This document shows positions 54,558-64,000 of a stretch of DNA of 64,000 nucleotides, piece by piece. The notes beneath the pieces were generated by a model. The model saw only the letters and a program-made list of their open reading frames with translations. It did no database searches and was not told where the DNA came from. A program made the translations under genes and the position numbers. The stretch comes from Glossina fuscipes (Eukaryota; Arthropoda; Insecta; Diptera; Glossinidae), in NCBI RefSeq assembly GCF_014805625.2, contig NW_023998567.1, forward strand, positions 675,547 through 739,546. The letters are read 5' to 3'. Numbering within the stretch: position 1 is the stretch's first letter; each line of letters opens with the position of its first letter.

Positions 54558-54633
54558 TGAAGTGCGACATAATTATCAATTTTCTTTTTAGCAAAAGAAT
54601 TATGCTGAATTAGCATTATTGTGTCGCACTTCA
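54558..54633. repeat. inverted repeat of 16-19 bp arms
   Basis: TGAAGTGCGACATAAT at 54558-54573 faces ATTATTGTGTCGCACTTCA at 54615-54633, with about 41 bp between. It may be a minimal foldback element or a hairpin. Confidence 0.75.
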
Positions 54634-54639
54634 AAGTGG

Positions 54640-56080
54640 ATGCACACAACGGTATGCGATCACACTACAAGGCTAAACGAGAAATAGCTTCAATTGATAA
54701 CAAAATTTTTATTTAAAGAAAGAAAAGCAAAAACCTTAAACATTCGTAAAGCGATGCAGTTAAAATTCTTAAAGACTTAAGGTAGAGTAAAACACTAAGC
54801 AAAATCACTTTAAAAAATTTTTCATTCGCAAAGGAAAAAAAACAAATTAGAAGGATAGCGAAGTCCCCCGCCCTTTTAGTAAAAGATAAATAATACATTA
54901 CTCAAAATATAATCGCTTCTCCTTTTTTTTTTTAAAAGAAAAAAAATAGGGGAAGAAACTTGGAAATATAAGGTCTGATAAAATTTTGAAAGAATGTCTC
55001 GTTTACAAATACTAAGAAATGTAACGTGCGAATGGCCTAGCTCCTTATAGGCCGAAGGTGTCACGGATCCCTGTACTATAGGGATAATAATAGGTTCCTA
55101 AAATAAATTTCGATTATCGTCGAAAACCTGTAGGCTGCTTTTGAAAGCCCTTCTGTTATAAAACAATATTACAACAAGCCCTGTAACTATTTCCAAAGTT
55201 TCTAAAGTCAAAATACGGGGGAGGAAGCGATAACCACCTAGTAGGATCGTATATCATTGTTTAAAATTGGGTGGAAACTCTCCTGTAACAGCGCGGTCCT
55301 AAAGATCGTGTAAAATTTTCCGAGTTACAAACAAAAAGGTACATACATGGTTGATCAACATATTGACCCAAAATTTCCAAAATTTTGAAATTTGAAAATA
55401 GATTTAATTTTTCAAACAAGTAATGCAACTCCGTATTCACAACTTAAAGATTTCATAAAATTGAAAAGGGAGTACGAAATTTATTGTAGAGGTGTAATTT
55501 GTCAATAAAGCAAACCATTTTCAAAAACAAAACTATAAATAAACCAACCATAAGTGAAGTTGTAAAGACAATTTGAATAATTAAATATTTCAATAAATAA
55601 ACTCTCGCAACCAAAATAAATATAAAGACACTTGTACGAATATACAAATATGCGATACAAAAGTAAGATAATGGGGAGAATAACTAATAAAAGAAAACCA
55701 AACGAAGAAATATATAGAAGAATTCTTTCCCAATAACTTATGATCTATATGCAATATAGTTTTCTGAAATTTTGAAATTTGTTACATATAACAATTACAC
55801 AAATACAAAAGCTACTAACTCCCATAGAAATTTGTACGGGCCAGCGAAGATGTATTAATGGAAAAAATAAAAAGATAATAAAATAAATAAAGCGAAAAGA
55901 AGAAAACACTCAAAAGAAAGGGAGAAAAATAAATAAACAAAAAAACTATAGTAAACAAAATAAGGAAAAAAAATAAAATAGAACAGAGAGAGCAATAAAG
56001 AACCCTATTCAAAGCGCCCAGGGCAGTTCTTATTTTTGTGTAATTATTTGCGCTACTAACAGGCATCCTGTTTGCACCAG
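54640..56080. other. AT-rich stretch, no recognised feature
   Basis: Hydrophobic minus-strand frames here are shadows of A-rich plus-strand sequence. A GC-balanced piece at 55020-55330 shows no family. Confidence 0.35.
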
Positions 56081-57337
56081 GACACACACGTCACGCTGCT
56101 CGGAGTTCGACTCCGACATCACAGCACCAGCTAACGACAACGTGCAACCACCGGTTCACGAGATGCACGCCGGCGACAACGCCCCACGGGGATTCCTTGA
56201 GACCTAGTGCAGGCCCCGAGAGCTAACCTTCAACCCGAGCAGCTCAGCATCGACCGCGACAACAGAGGTGCGTGGGACACCCGACTCAATGAACAGCTGT
56301 ACGTCATCGCCGTCAGCCAACAGAGTGGGAAGTGGGCAGCTAAATGGGACGGCCCTCGCCGCACCCAGATGCACTAAGCGCCCACTCCGCTGAAGCCTCC
56401 TCCGCCAACAGGCCACCCCAGAAGGAGAATTATCATTTGTCAGAATAACATCACCAATATTTACATAAACAACATCAACGAAACAGCTATCATAATCTCA
56501 ACGTAGTTAGCGTCAACATCAACAATTACCACGACAACGTCTACCTTTATAGATATCAAGACAGAGCAAAATCGCGTCAGTACCGATGAAGCCATGCCAA
56601 ATATCAAGACAAAGCCCACCTAACTAAATAGCATCATCAACATTTTCGAACGAAACATCAACGGCAACAGATGGCTATCGCCGTTAGCACAAAACGGTCA
56701 TAGATGCCACTGCCACAACAAGCTCAGCCTAGAAATTCAACGCAACAACAATCACAGCCACAACCAACTATTCTCCTATCAACTATCACGATAACAACCG
56801 TCACCGTCAATGGTTTCGGAAGCTGCTGCTACGTCGACAACAGCAACAACTACCACAACAACCAACAACGACAAAATGCAAAACAACAGCAACAATCCGT
56901 GAGAAGTCATGGTTAGTCCCATCAATAACGTACCATCCCTATGCAACAATATCAACAAGGGGAAAACTTGGCGAACGATTTCGCAAAAGCAACGTCCATA
57001 AAGAAACTTCACCCACAGTCAAGGGCCAGTCAACCAACTGCGAGCCCATAGTGGCCAACGTTGACGCACGATCCGTGCCGCCCTGGCCAATGGTCCGGCA
57101 ACTCAATGTCGGAAAGCGAAAGGTATATGGCAGCTGATGGGATCTGCTCCGGCAACAAGCTCTGCGGCCATATTTCGTCTTAACAGCTACGAACGCAGCA
57201 AACCTCACAACAAAACAGCAGCAGCAAACTCAACTGTAGCCGCGAACAGCCCCGCCACACCGAAGCCGTCACCGACCGGCCAATACAGGAGAGCCGTATC
57301 ACCAGTCACTTCTTCCCCCCGAAGAACGGAGGGTCTA
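56080..57337 (+). mobile_element. 3' internal region of an LTR element, GC-richer
   Basis: The stretch is clearly richer in GC and in CAACAAC-type triplets than its surroundings, and ends in a purine-rich tract (CCCCCCGAAGAACGGAGGGT) just before the LTR at 57338, as expected of the region before a 3' LTR. A frame at 57137-57340 (Ala/Ser/Pro/Thr-rich) is open but unrecognised. The product, if any, would be a C-terminal polar tail. Confidence 0.4.
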
Positions 57338-57670
57338 TGAGGAGCCAAAGTCGTCCCTCGTTTTGGCCACACGTTCTCCGCCTCTGGTGGGGGGAGAGTG
57401 CTAATTTAAGATAGAGAATAAGTTAGGCACCAAGTTAGAGAGTAAGGTAGAGAATTGGTTAGGGAATACGCTAGAGCATAATATAGAGCATAGGTTATGA
57501 ATGGGGTAGGGTAGAATAGTTAGTTTTAGTTAAGAGTTGAGTAAGTGATGTGTAAGAACTCGGTCGCGACCGCGGATAATGAATAGCATAATAAAGAATA
57601 AGAAATAAAAAACACTACAAACGACTTTCGATATAAATTTCTTGTGTTTCCTGGGCCGCAAAAGCCCTCA
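57338..57670 (+). repeat. LTR of the TGAGGAGCCAAAG family, 3' copy
   Basis: It starts TGAGGAGCC and ends AAAGCCCTCA, so the ends form the inverted pair TGAGG/CCTCA. It has repeated TAGAGAATA-like motifs and AATAAAGAATAAG signals near 57590. It matches 19994-20414 and 43160-43245. Confidence 0.75.
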
Positions 57671-57679
57671 CAATATGTT

Positions 57680-58800
57680 TAATTATACATATAAAAGAAG
57701 TATAATAAGAGAAATATGTGTATAATAATATGACTTTACTAACTAACGTTATCAAACACAAATGATGAGCGCAAACAAACAAAAATAAACGAAGAAACTT
57801 ATACGATGATGGTTAAGTGTAGCTTCATATGATGGTGGTTGGGCAGCTCTGCCAATGTTCAAAATGATGATGTTATTAAGTCATTAAGTACTGTATACAA
57901 TTTTTTTCCATACGAAAGTTTGGCACGCCAGCAACGTAACTGGTCTTAAAAATGTTTCTTGTTATTTATATTTTCTATTTGTAAGAAATGGTCATGTATA
58001 CCCCATAAAAAAAATAAAATTGGCAAATAGCCACACAATGAAATATTTTACTGAAATATTTCAGTATAATTTTTTAGTATAATAAGTTACAAAATCATTC
58101 TGGTATTTCACTAAACTATAATTGGCATTACTTAGGTTTTATTAAACTGGTTGCTCAAACACCAAAAATAGTTTAACAAAATCGGCTTATATGTCATTAC
58201 TATTGACCATTACATATTCTGATAAACTTTTTCTTCAATAAAATAAAAATAATAAATATTTAAAGCTTGCTTTAAACTATCAAATTTTTCAGTTCATTTT
58301 TTTCTGGTGTTACGATTTTGTCCATCAACTTAGGTTAAATGCAAAATTAATGTACTTCTATTAGTCTTCCATATCTTTACTTCACGATTTTCTTATCTCC
58401 ACAACTTTAGATATTTTACATATTTGTATAAAAAAGATAAATAAGAAGAAATAATGACTCATTCTTCTTAAAGCACTTATATCAACCTCTTCTTTATATG
58501 CCGATTATTTTTAAAACTTTTTTTTCGATATTTAAACTAACAGTCTTTCAACTTTAATTTTTTTACTAGTGTTTTTTTTGTTAATTTCTTCTTAATTCCT
58601 TATTTCTTATATCTTATATAAATCCTCAAATTCATCAATGCCATGCACATCAATTAATACGTTTTGTCTGGAATTTTATGTATTTTTAATTTATCAATGT
58701 TGGTCGTCCTTTATGCAAAGGAATTGATTTAATACTTCCTAAATTGAGGATATTTTATTCCATTTTCATTAGCAGATTTCTAGGATTTTAGTGTCCAAGA
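57680..58800. other. AT-rich stretch, no recognised feature
   Basis: No motif was recognised. It separates two unrelated LTR elements. Confidence 0.4.
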
Positions 58801-58809
58801 ATATCTTTT

Positions 58810-59160
58810 TCCAAAACCTAATAGAAAGTCTCCAATAGAAAGACTGCTTTCCACGAAGACAGAAATATTCAGAATTAACAATGAAAAAAACAAGGACTCG
58901 TGCCCGCCTTTAGACCAAGAGGAAATGCTCTTCGAGGCAACACTAGCTTACAACAGCTTTATCTATTCTATAACAAAATTAATCCCTTTCGAACTATTTT
59001 CCGGAAGAACACACACTTTTAGGAAAAACCTACGTTATAACACTGAACATGAATACCTACAAAAGTTAAATGACTCCCGAAACGAGCTTTACGAAACAAT
59101 AAAAGAAGCACTGACAAACGACACGCACAAAGGTATTGAAAATCTACATTGAAATAGGGA
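58810..59160 (+). pseudogene. errantivirus integrase C-terminal part
   Basis: Endogenous insect retrovirus remnant. A SPIERLLST stretch (catalytic Glu region) leads through an indel-affected segment into the frame 58925-59152: LAYNSFIYSITKLIPFELFSG, the conserved Y-N-x-x-x-H/Y-S-x-T...PFE motif of errantivirus integrases. The catalytic Asp region upstream is missing. Confidence 0.7.
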
Positions 59161-59339
59161 AGAACCAGAAAAATGGATAGTAAACAAGAGTACTTACAGA
59201 AAGGAATGTAAAAGAAACGAATTAACACCCAGGTTTTATAAGAGAAAAATATAGTAGAATAACACTTAAAACCAACGAGGGCCAAAAATTACATAAATCA
59301 AAAATAAAACGTACTCATAAGGATTAAATATTTCCTCTC

Positions 59340-60125
59340 TAGACTTATGCTGACCAAAGCAGACGTTGACGTAGTACAAACACCAGAAACCCAAGGCTTG
59401 ATCTCAATAAAATTAGGAACAGCAAAGATAATAACGGATAACAGCATATACCAAAAATATTGAAGAAATAGGAAAAACAATACAAAAATTTAGGGCAACA
59501 AATTTGGTAAAATCTGCAAGAGATACAACAAAACTAAAGTTACATAGCAATTAACAGCAAGACTGTATATCTTGACACCCAGAAGTACAAAAAAAAGAGG
59601 ACTTATAAATGCCTTGGAGTTGACCATAAAATTTATTACAGGAAATATGAACTACTCGGGCGCTGAAAAAATTAATAAAGAATTAAATGAAAAGACTAAC
59701 GCCATTCTTTAACACTCAAATCATTCTCAACACCACTATGATCAACAGATTCCAGAATATAACAGAACACATCAATACAGAACAAGAAATCATCGTAAAA
59801 TCTATTCAAAAAATCCAGGAACAAACCCGTACCTTACGATTACTACAATCATACAAATCCAACAACTCAATCAGATAAACTACAACATCGATACATCAAT
59901 GCAATACCTGAACAACCTAGCAGAAACATTGATAGTAGCTAAACTTAACATCATTCCGAAGCTAATATTAGATCCACTAGAACTAATACAAAACATATTA
60001 AACAATACAATTAACATACTTCCCGCAGAACACATATACGAACAACTGAAACTGACAGCATATTACAGCAACACAAATATTATATTTAATTTACGAGATA
60101 AACAACTAGCATCGTCTTGCTAAAG
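59340..60125 (+). pseudogene. errantivirus env remnant
   Basis: It follows integrase as in gypsy-type insect retroviruses. An N-terminal piece (VVQTPETQGLISIKLGTAK) is read near 59365. A glycine-containing hydrophobic segment follows a basic site near 59590, the usual place of the fusion peptide. Frames 59687-59878 and 59899-60123 give a long helical, coiled-coil-like region (INTEQEIIVKSIQKIQEQTR, later LILDPLELIQNILNNTINIL). Several frameshifts and stops break it, and no transmembrane anchor is readable. The protein cannot be made. Confidence 0.6.
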
Positions 60126-60231
60126 AAATAAGCGAGACCAACATATTTTATCAAGCAACTAGATATCTAAATTCTGATACCAGAGCTTCCAAAAGGACCT
60201 ACTGGCCATCGCTTCATTCTAAGGGGGGAAG

Positions 60232-60449
60232 AGTTACGTTCACTTCCAGTTAATGTCTACCCCATCAAATTTAGTAGGCCTTAAGTCCTTATCTTGTCAG
60301 CTTAGCCTTCTAAGCATATTTTGAGATGTGTAAACTACCATATTTTAGAAGTTATAATTATTTCTGAAAGTAATAAAAGAAATTAATTAATAAAGTGATT
60401 TTGATAATCAAACTTCTATTTAAAAGCAATTTTATTAGGTAACGTAACT
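60232..60449 (+). repeat. errantivirus-type 3' LTR
   Basis: It is preceded by the polypurine tract AAGGGGGGAAG. It starts AGTTACG and ends CGTAACT, a perfect 7-bp inverted pair, as in errantiviruses whose LTRs begin AGT and end ACT. It matches the partial LTR at 18310-18509. At 218 bp it is short and probably internally deleted. Confidence 0.75.
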
Positions 60450-60734
60450 CGCGCGGCATGTTTTTTGGCACGAGTTTGATTAAAAAAAAACAAATATTGA
60501 GTCATATAATGTCAACGGCTGCAGCGAGCGAATTGGCAAATGTTTGAATCGAAAAGTTCGATTTTGACGAAAAAGAAGACAATATTTTAGTAATAAAAAA
60601 GGGTTAAACTAACGTAGCGACATGTTTGAAATGTGTCTCGCTAGGGAACGTTATTTCGCTAGACACATGTGTGTGTGTGGATGAGCTTAATCACCGAACA
60701 TAGATCATTGATAACATAAGCAGGAAGATTACTA

Positions 60735-60865
60735 AGTGGCTACTTTCAGGGACATCTGACGTCACGAGGAATTGATCAAAAGTGAGTTAAACAAAACCCT
60801 AAATGATGTATTATGGAGCTAAGAGTTTATACATTTCAACAAGTATAAAGAGAAGCTAAAGGCTG
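60735..60865 (-). mobile_element. Jockey RT fragment
   Basis: It aligns with 44565-44705 of copy B: CTAAGTGGCTACTTTCAG, GACGTCACGAGGAATT, GAGTTAAACAAAACCCTAAA and GAGCTAAGAGTTTATACATT. It covers the RT segment just before the YADD box and no more. Confidence 0.7.
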
Positions 60866-60879
60866 GAATGAAGGACGAA

Positions 60880-61100
60880 ATGTAACAACGGTAAACGAAG
60901 AAAATATTTGTATCGGAGTAAAACTTAAACCTTTCTGGTTGAAAAAATTTGATAGTAATTTTGAAAATTGGTTATCTTTTTGGGAACTGCTATTAAGAAG
61001 CCATCGAGTTGTTCTTAGATGAATGTGATAATACAAACAAAATTACCAAAAATTTTTACAAAAATTAGTAAGTTTAAAAGCATGGTCTACAACATCTTTA
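60880..61100 (+). pseudogene. BEL/Pao gag fragment
   Basis: LKPFWLKKFDSNFENWLSFW is read in one frame. It fits the L-P-x-x-x-L-P-x-F-x-G-x-x-x-x-W-x-x-F-W motif at the start of the BEL/Pao gag domain. A stop follows about 15 residues later. Confidence 0.55.
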
Positions 61101-61582
61101 CAAAGAAGCAGTTTCTACTACGAGGTGTTTGTCCTCATTTAGAATTCCCTCTTTTCAATACGATATAATGAAGAAGTCAATTCTATTAATATGCATACCA
61201 ACGACAATGCGAATAGAATTTCCTACGAAGTTAAATAGACGTAATGTAAGTACAACAGTTGAATAGTTAACACTGCAAGAGAACAGTTAACAGTTAACGA
61301 CCAAGGACGAGAATAGCCAAGTTTCTGACCCACTTCAATGGGACAATTATCAGAGAGCAGCAAACAATTCCTTAGTAAAAGAGAAGTAGTACATTTTTGT
61401 AATAATTGCTAGAAACACAACCACACCTAAGGTCGGATTCTTAATCTCACGCGTGGTCAGATGATTGATTCTGAAAAGAAAGAAATAGAAAAAAGGAAAG
61501 AAGAAGAGGCGAAAAGAGATTTTTGGTGGGGAGAAAATTTTAAAAAAATTTAAGGTCACACTGCGTAGAAAACTTAAACATC

Positions 61583-61951
61583 ATGGTTTTCGGATATAAT
61601 GAAAGTAAAGCGAGCAAATACGAAATGGTAAAAATAGTTTTACGAAGTCAATATGGAAAGAAAATGATAACAATAAGCACAACAGTGATTGAACTGATCT
61701 GTGATGATAATCTTCCATGCCCAACAATAATAAACAATGTGACTAATCCTATAAAAATAGAACTAGCAGACCATTCAACTATTGCTAAAAATTCTGTGGG
61801 CGGCATTAATTTGTTTATCGGACAGAACGCGTATTGGAAATTGTGCACAAACAAAACCATAAATATTGATGATAAATTGGCAGCTGTAAAGGCATTTTTG
61901 GTTGGACAATTCAAGGTTGTTGTGGAAATAGTAGAAGGCAACATATGTTAA
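61583..61951 (+). pseudogene. BEL/Pao aspartic peptidase domain
   Basis: 122 codons are open from an ATG. The C-terminal half reads IKIELADHSTI and GGINLFIGQNAYWKL, matching the L-A-D...I-D-x-L-I-G-x-D-x-Y-W signature of the Pao-type peptidase (DUF1758). The expected catalytic D-S-G motif in the N-terminal half is not seen, so this copy would be inactive even though the frame is open. Confidence 0.6.
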
Positions 61952-61959
61952 AGGTCACA

Positions 61960-63195
61960 GAAATTTGTAATAATCGCGAAATGTTTGATATATCGAATTT
62001 CTTGAACTTAGAATCATTTGGCATAAGCCCAGAAGCTAAGCAATTTAATAATGACTTGTATATCTGCCAACTCTGCTCCGCATAGTCAGGTAATAATCAC
62101 AAAACCCTTGATATATCGAATTTCTTGAACTTAGAATCAATTGATATAAACCCAGAAGGATAATAGTGATTTATATCAGAAAACCGTGGTTAAAGTGAAA
62201 TTTGTGAACGGTCGTTACGTTGTGAAATTGGCATGAAAAAATATTCGCGAACATTTAAACGACATTAAAGATATTGCAGAATACGGTTATATAATCTGGG
62301 AAACTTCTAGAGTATGACAGCGAAATTCAGCATTTATTGAGTGACCATTTAAAAGAAAGGATAAATATTAACGGAAATAATCAGTTAATTTACTATCCCG
62401 TACAAACCGGATTATAGTATACGTATGGTCTTCGATGTCTCGTTAAGCAAAATATGACTTACTTCTCTAAGTTACTAACTTACTTCTCTAAATGACTATT
62501 TAAGTCCAGTAGATAATTTTGTGGCTAATTTGTTGCCTATCTTTTTAAGGTTTCGTTCGAGTAAAATAACGATGATAGCACACATTGGGAGGGGTTTTGT
62601 GCAAATAGCAATAGCGGAAGAAGATGGCGAATCTCATAGGCTTTTATAGTATGAAGCAATTCCAGGATCTTCTTTCTGCAATAGGGGAATTCCGTATGAC
62701 GGGAATAACATTTGGTATAACGTCTAGTTTACTTTTACCGTGAACGATAAAACAACATCATCTCGGATACTACGACCACACACATAGTACAATCTGCAGT
62801 AAATTATAATAATTTTCAATGGATGTCTTAATTACGAGTGTTAACAGTCAAGAAGGAGCTTAATGTTCTTTTGAAGTTGCAACTGAAATTAATGAAAGGT
62901 GCTAGTTTTAACTTATGGAAATGGAATAGAAATGACGCAATTGTTTTTATTTATTGCTTATTCGGTAATAAGCAAGGAGTAATAGAATGGAAAAATTTAG
63001 ATATAACTGGTTAAATTAATAATGAACATTTTATATTATTTACAAAATTTGAAGACGGAATTTTTAGGGCCTTTTAGTGTAATAATAACATGAATGTTGT
63101 AAAACATATGATAACAGGGATTGGGAATCAATTTTTAAGTGGCGAAATTCTGAACAATTTTCAATTCTAGCAAAATGAATTGAGTATATTAGATG
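61960..63195 (+). pseudogene. BEL/Pao RT region
   Basis: Pieces in order: NFLNLESFGISPEAK (the F-W-x-L-E-x-x-G-I motif that precedes RT), a duplicate of it 123 bp later, FVNGRYVVKLA, a YYPVQTG stretch near 62395, a HIGRGFVQIAIAEEDGESHR segment near 62600 (palm, where D-V-x-K-A-F-x-Q-I is expected) and FNLWKWNRND near 62915. All are broken by stops. Confidence 0.55.
61968..62160 (+). repeat. 123-bp duplication inside the BEL/Pao relic
   Basis: TAATAATC(G/A)C(G/A)AAA followed by TTGATATATCGAATTTCTTG and AACTTAGAATCA starts at 61968 and again at 62091. Confidence 0.8.
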
Positions 63196-63269
63196 AAATT
63201 AGTATTAGAAGATGTGTGTCACCAGCGCTCCCGCGTACCAACAAAAGGTGTTCATATTTTTGCTAATGC

Positions 63270-64000
63270 TAGCCAGTCTGGCAACTGACGCGCGAGATCG
63301 TAAGCTCTTGCTTGTTGCATTGCTTAAATTTTTCTTATCGTTTTATACGCGTTTAAAGTTAAGCATTTGTAAAAATATAAAAGGATTAAAGGTGTAAAAG
63401 TGTAAGAATTACATTAATTACATTAAAATTTTGTGATTTTCAATTTACGTGCTCGCAAGTAAATATCTTTCGCGTTTTTTCCTTCGAGTTCTTTCTTTTT
63501 TATTTTCTTCCTTTGGTGTTAATAGCTTTTCTCTTGGCTTGTTTACCGTTGCTTCAGTAGTGTAATTTAAGAGAAAATATTTCTGATATTTTTTCTCCCT
63601 TTTTTTCGGGCTTCCAGTTTGGTTTTGCTTTCTCTTGTTCTTTTGCTCTCTTGTTACAGTGCCAACGTGACGGAGAAGCTTTTTTAAATTTCTTAGTTTT
63701 GTAGATAAATAGCTTAAGATGGTCATGTCCTGACTGTAGGCAGCGGGACATTGACTTTTATAAACTTTTCACGGAGACCCGTTATGGTTTCTCGGAATTG
63801 AGTAAAAATCTTATCTCCTTGTGGCAGAAGTTTGAGCTAATTAAGTCTAGGTTTGATGAGTGTCGTTTTATTGAGCACTCATCTTCTACCCAAGCCAGAA
63901 AAATAACAACTTGTAGCGTAGCGTGTGGGACGTCACCTCTGAGTTCCTCTAAATCTGATTCTTAGGTACAAGTTACCGCTCCCTCTAACTCTAAAATGAA
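63270..64000 (+). mobile_element. Jockey copy C, 5' end, running off the window
   Basis: 5' UTR similarity to copy B starts near 63275 (GTCTGGCAACTGACGCGCGA) and includes CTCTTGTTACAGTGCCAACG near 63650. From 63712 it matches ORF1 just after the PHD finger (CTTAAGATGGTCATGTCC, GGCAGCGGGACATTG). It continues through the CTCGGAATTGAGTAAA and GACGTCACCTCTGAGTTC segments to the window edge. The start of ORF1 and most of the PHD finger are missing. It is in opposite orientation to copies A and B. Confidence 0.75.

Larger units (their letters stand above)
60870..63195 (+). mobile_element. BEL/Pao retrotransposon relic
   Basis: Three regions in order on the plus strand: gag (60880-61100), aspartic peptidase (61583-61951) and RT (61960-63195). 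The gag-to-peptidase distance is shorter than in full elements. Neither LTR was identified. Stops and indels are frequent outside the peptidase frame. Confidence 0.65.

Noticed and set aside
56095..56125. CGGAGTTCGACTCCG resembling a tRNA T-arm
   Set aside because: No D-arm, anticodon arm or acceptor stem could be placed around it at tRNA spacing.
63445..63751. Minus-strand Lys/Arg-rich frames
   Set aside because: They are antisense to the T-rich 5' UTR of Jockey copy C.

Overview
The window looks like a transposon-filled heterochromatic or intergenic stretch of a higher fly, probably a tephritid fruit fly or close relative. It is AT-rich and almost every recognisable coding trace is a decayed retroelement: Jockey, R1-like and I-like non-LTR elements, Ty3/gypsy and errantivirus-like elements, a copia and a BEL/Pao element, plus one Tigger/pogo DNA transposon tail. 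The only host gene family I can name is Tweedle, an insect cuticle family, present as a fragment. The fly assignment is inference from element types, a scattered repeat carrying the core TTTAGCCATGTC, and the Tweedle trace. I see no rRNA, no convincing tRNA, no CRISPR, no bacterial gene and no intact multi-exon host gene.

Layout. 1-8.4 kb: an LTR-like repeat at the left edge, a tandem repeat with paired GATA-type sites (1.8-2.2 kb), a compact small-gene candidate with TATA box and poly(A) signal but one frameshift (3.0-3.5 kb), an antisense Jockey relic (copy A, 4.9-7.4 kb) abutting a Tweedle fragment, and a second LTR-like copy. 8.5-16.4 kb: R1-like non-LTR pieces on the minus strand flanking a plus-strand Ty3/gypsy gag-protease block whose gag begins with a RING-like finger. 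16.4-24.5 kb: scattered repeats, a candidate small secreted Cys-containing peptide (17.5 kb), two LTR-plus-primer-site remnants and errantivirus gag/RT debris. 25.6-28 kb: an antisense errantivirus whose gag is split by a solo LTR with a 4-bp target duplication. 28-36 kb: repeats, a third LTR-like copy in inverse orientation, a 21-bp minisatellite, a Tigger transposase C-terminus with a PCNA-binding-type motif, and 70-bp repeats.

36.3-42.5 kb: an antisense copia gag-pol relic followed by a plus-strand I-like non-LTR element with gag knuckle, endonuclease, RT, RNase H and C-terminal zinc motif. 43.2-47.6 kb: the most complete Jockey (copy B, minus strand), from TTTA-type tail to 5' UTR, with an internal deletion fusing ORF1 to the endonuclease. 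48.7 kb: a possible Thr-rich exon. 49.1-54.3 kb: an antisense Ty3/gypsy provirus relic (LTR, primer site, gag, protease, RT, RNase H, integrase) with destroyed catalytic residues. 56-57.7 kb: an LTR element 3' end. 58.8-60.4 kb: errantivirus integrase, env and 3' LTR. 60.9-63.2 kb: a BEL/Pao relic. 63.3 kb to the right edge: the 5' end of a third Jockey copy, now on the plus strand.

No element appears able to move on its own. The genes do not work together as a pathway; they record repeated nested insertion and decay. Many long relics lie antisense and nested, as in fly piRNA-cluster or pericentromeric DNA, but that reading is inference. I did not find a convincing new biological system. The best candidates for undescribed content are the small gene at 3.0-3.5 kb, the secreted peptide at 17.5 kb, the GATA-site tandem repeat at 1.8-2.2 kb and the Thr-rich exon at 48.75 kb. 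All boundaries were set by eye and are approximate.
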